From the NCBI GenBank assembly GCA_014904845.1, contig MU119239.1, positions 186,001 through 250,000 of the forward strand: DNA of 64,000 nt, read 5' to 3'. The position numbers were made by a program, and so were the translations under genes. The notes under the pieces are model-generated. The model was not told the origin of the DNA. It searched no databases and saw only the letters and a list, made by a program, of their open reading frames with translations. Positions 60,475 to 64,000 of the stretch are shown here, piece after piece; within the stretch, counting starts at the first letter, position 1; each line of letters starts with the position of its first letter. This stretch comes from Acephala macrosclerotiorum (Eukaryota; Ascomycota; Leotiomycetes; Helotiales; Mollisiaceae).

Positions 60475-63400
60475 GAGAATGGATCAAGATTGGCACAGCA
60501 ATGTTCAAGGCAGTCGACGTTCAGAGAAATTATGGACTATAACATGCACTAACATGAGAAGCTGCAGGTCAAGGACAGCAGTTCCTCGAGATCCTTTAAA
60601 AGCTGCAGGTACTAAGGGAAGACATGCTTCACTCCCCATCCAAAGCCTCTGATCAGTTGTGTTGTGTCTACTAATATTCTAAGTCTAACCCAGAAACCAG
60701 AACACTGTGCCTACGCCTCTAGCTATGTGCGCCACCTCCCTCCCACAACTTTACTTCGACTCTACAATTCGCAGCTTAGAATTTCCACCACCGCAATGTC
60801 GATAATTTCAAGCATTCAAGACCTTCGGCTATGCAGACGCTCGATTGCCTTTGTCAGATGCACTCAGACGACGGGACTCATCTCGGGCTTGGAAGAAGCT
60901 GAAGGGAAATCTGTGCCTTTCGAGGAAGCCTTAGTCTAAGCATGCTGGCTTAAATTCTTGAGACATGGCTGCAGCAGATCAATTGCACAAAGGGCTTACC
61001 AAGAACTTCACTTTGCAGTATTTGTTGTATAAATACATAGAATTGGCATCTCTGGTGCGAAATCCAGGAGTCAGACCCGGAACTAATGCTTCGCTGTATA
61101 TCCGCACTGTTCCACATCCTCCAAGCTTTTATCGTTCTTCTTGATTTGACATGCTGTTGCCTCTGAACGTTGAATCCTATCCAAGAATCGTGTTAGTTCT
61201 ACCTTGACGTTAGCCTCCTTCGCATGCTCACCTCTCATCTGCGAATTCCATGAAGTGTTTGCATTAACAGTCTCAAAGCCTATAGTAGTTGCGGCAGGTG
61301 ACCCAACAGGATCACGGATAGCAGCCATAACTTATAGACGTGCGCTCGACCCAGTGACTGACCCAAGCTATATGGCGTACTTCTCCTTTATCTGCTCATC
61401 GTGACCTTTTTACTTCCTGCAGCCTTGATAGCGTCAGCGTTTTCAATCTCCCAGCCTCGCCCTTCTAGTGGCGTTGTCTTGCATCCAGTTTGGCGGCTGG
61501 AACTCGATTGCGAGCTCATTAATGCTGGTGGCTTCATTGGTTGTTAGAATATGCAGCGGTGTAATGATGAGAGGGAGAGTTTACTTTCTGTGCGGGTACG
61601 AGAACGGCGCCTCTGAGTCGTCGCTGGAGTTGCAAGTGTGAAGGCTAGCTCAAGACACAAGCAGCTTGCGTTGACAGGACAATCAAGGAGGTTAGGTTAG
61701 GCTGAGATACTGCATGCAGTGCACTATGAGCTTGGCCAAACACCCTTCCTGCTCAGAGAAGGTGAGCCGAAAATGTCCAGGCAAGGCTCGGTCATACTGC
61801 AATCTCCTCGTGAGGCCATATCTCTCAACCTCTGGAGCAGCTCCTTTCATGGTTGGAGGAGAGGCTCCGGGGTAGCAGAGCTGCCTCGCACACTACCAAC
61901 TCTACCGAGGAATCAGCCTCACCGAAAGTTTGATCAATGACCACGGGATTCTGAGTATCCGCCGCGGAAGACATTGTAACATCACCTTTCGGGTGGAGGT
62001 GGTCTCGGGCTATCAAAATGAAGCTTGAACAGGAGCAGCAGCGGAACTAACCATTGTAGGAGAAGATGTAGATGCCATTGTGGTTAGAATTGTTCGTGAT
62101 TTGGTATAGAAGTTGATGATGAGTGAAAGATGGTGGAGTTCCGCGGCGAGATCTGAAGTAGATGTGAACATGCCGCCGCTGCAGTGTTAGGAAGGCTCTG
62201 TTTGTCATTGGCTAGGAATGGCTCTTCTTGACCGCAGAAAGGATGTCTTTGAGTGTAGTAGAGCTATGCGCCAGTTAGGACTACCTAGACAAAGCGAAAG
62301 AGTGTCCGCTTACCTTAGGCCTACACCACTGCAAGAGCACTCCAACTCCCAGCTGTGTTCAGAGGTAAGGAGGTCCTCAATCGCTGTTAAAAGTACCTCG
62401 ATGGTCGCTATCATCGATCCGGCCACGATTTTCTCCCCTAAAGCCGCCCCGCTCGACCGCCCTGGCAACTCTACCAGCTATAATTGTACTGTTGCATTGT
62501 TGAAGTGTAAACAGCACAAGGGGTAGTTGGTACAAGAACACCATTATTGTCAGCACGTTCAGCTTTCGTCAGAGGCCATCATCTGAACAGCGCTACTGCC
62601 ATCAGGTGTAGTTGGGAGCTGTCTGATGATGCTTGTTTCATGCGGAGAGTGGAAGGTGGGGGTGTCTCTGCTATTGCGGGCTGGGATCCGCAGCTGTCAA
62701 ATATATGACTGCAGCCTAATGAAGATGTCTTTGTGCAGGGAAGTAGGGAGCGGTAGATGGTAAGCAAGGTGGTAAATGGAATCAAGGAGAATCGATGCCT
62801 CCAGAGGGTATACGCTGTCACTGACTGACTTTTATCGTCTGAGAAGTTCAACCCGCTCTCCTTGTCCAAGCACTACTGCTCTTGTTTGATGGGAAGACAG
62901 TTGTTGGAGACTTGACAGAGACTTGATGGTTGCATCGTGCAGAGATTGGGAGGGTAGACGGAAATTGCGAGATTCCGGAGGAGGAGAGATATGGACTGTG
63001 AAAGACTTACGAGCGCCAGGAGACAAGAGCGCCGTCTTTCCCCAGAGTTCCTTAGAGTTAAAGAGGATACCGTGTGTTCTAGGGTTCTGTCGGCGTTGAA
63101 GTCAGTATATATACCCCTCGAATTTAGCAGATCAAGGTTGGTGAGCGGTGTGAAATTGGACGGAGAGGAATACAACGAGGCACGGGAAAACATGGTGGGG
63201 AGGGGGAGTGACCTTAGGAGTGCAAGCGCGCCAATTTCGTTCGGACAGCCATAAGAGGGATACCTAGTGCTCTTTAGACCTGTGGCTATCACGCAGAGCG
63301 AGCATTTCACTTCCGGAAGTTGCGGATCCTCTCATGAGAGATTTTTGTGTAAATGAGCAGAGGCAAAGAATTATGGGGTAGAGACATATCGTGGAAGACG

Positions 63401-64000
63401 GGGTGGAGGAGTGAAAGAAAAATGCGGCGGACTTACAAATACGAGAAGCAAGCCTGCTGAATCTCTGCAGACAGCCACGTGGCTTGTAAATAAAGAGTAT
63501 CGGGTGCTCTGGAGATTTTTCAGCATCAATCACCGTCAATGCCATCTGAAGAGGCAGATAATGTCTGCTAGGCCGAGGTGGTGTGCCATTAGGAACCTAC
63601 CGGGAGGGTTTTGGCTTTTCACAGGAATATCAAGAGTAGCCTGCATACCTTTGGCACGTTCAAATGCTCTTTGAAACTCTTGATGTCGTTGTTGTTGAGT
63701 TCTTGATTCAAGCTCATGAATAAATTGGCAGGGTTCGTGGTATCAAACCAAATCGAGGGCAGTTCTTGAGAACCAGGCGTCAAGTTTGGACGTTTTTGTC
63801 TTATTATTGAACCAAATAACCTTCTCAATGACGAATTAGCTCAACCCTAGCCCTAGCCCCACTCTCAACGTCCAAAATTGTCGCCTAGATTCTCAAGAAC
63901 TACTTTCCTTTAGTTCACTCTACCGGTTAGCAAGTTGATGCCTCGTTTTGCCCTCCTCTCCACCGAGTCTAGCGTCCACTAGCGTTCTTTTTCTCTTTAC
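60475..64000. other. Right end: unresolved, weak coding signals
   Basis: No gene can be resolved with confidence. On the minus strand there are short ATG-led pieces with intron-like edges: MASTSSPTM before a GTTAGT donor near 62077, MSSAADTQNPVVIDQTF before GTGAGG near 61973, and an 81-codon ORF at 61328-61083 (MAAIRDPVGSPAATTIG). A further minus-strand open region at about 63640-63840 may be an exon of a gene entering from beyond the window. These may be one or several intron-rich small genes, or relics. Confidence 0.35.

Noticed and set aside
63845..63860. GGGCTA-type repeat (CCCTAGCCCTAGCCCC on plus) as a telomere trace
   Set aside because: Only about two to three units, and the unit differs from the TTAGGG telomere of filamentous ascomycetes.
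1..64000. CRISPR arrays, bacterial operons, ribosome binding sites
   Set aside because: The window is eukaryotic, and no regularly spaced identical short repeats were seen.

Overview
The window is nuclear DNA of a filamentous ascomycete (Pezizomycotina). This is shown by short introns of about 42-64 nt with GT donors and CTAAC/CTGAC-like branch points, by four HET-domain genes, by a fungal STAND/NACHT gene, by Zn2Cys6 proteins, and by a very AT-rich block with the look of repeat-induced point mutation (RIP). A Leotiomycete-like fungus would fit, but that is inference from general style, not a search.

Layout. 1-4260 is an almost gene-free AT block (about 11% GC in a sampled stretch) whose few remaining C's sit mostly in CpG. 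From 4.6 to 33.9 kb the DNA is of normal composition and accessory in character. It carries a HET gene, a head-to-head pair of 2EXR-family genes of which one is a pseudogene, a second HET gene on the minus strand, a LaeA-like methyltransferase, an O-methyltransferase with a presequence-like N-terminus, a NACHT STAND protein with a long acidic tail, a small conserved-looking protein, a Zn2Cys6-HET fusion, a fourth HET gene and a third 2EXR gene. From 34.7 to 36.6 kb there is a coiled-coil gene broken by two in-frame stops and a small secreted cysteine-rich protein that lacks long ORFs and is easily missed.

From 37 kb the genes look more like housekeeping genes: SPT8 (SAGA subunit), a DUF1295/steroid-reductase-like membrane protein with an unusual N-terminal extension of eight AEQDRYGSH repeats, a catalase gene carrying one apparent +1 frameshift, a convergent eight-exon Zn2Cys6/fungal_trans regulator, a small hydrophilic protein, and a sulfite-oxidase-family molybdoenzyme. 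51.4-55.7 kb is gene-poor, with an inverted repeat, decayed coding-like stretches and a three-copy tandem repeat next to a ZNFX1/Hrr1-like RNA helicase gene (55710-59787). The last 3.5 kb has only weak coding signals.

How the parts fit. The left half resembles a non-self-recognition island: four HET proteins and one STAND receptor-like protein in 27 kb, starting within about 350 bp of a RIP-type block. The right half combines chromatin, redox and RNA-silencing functions without an obvious single pathway. No rRNA, tRNA, CRISPR array or intact transposon was recognised.
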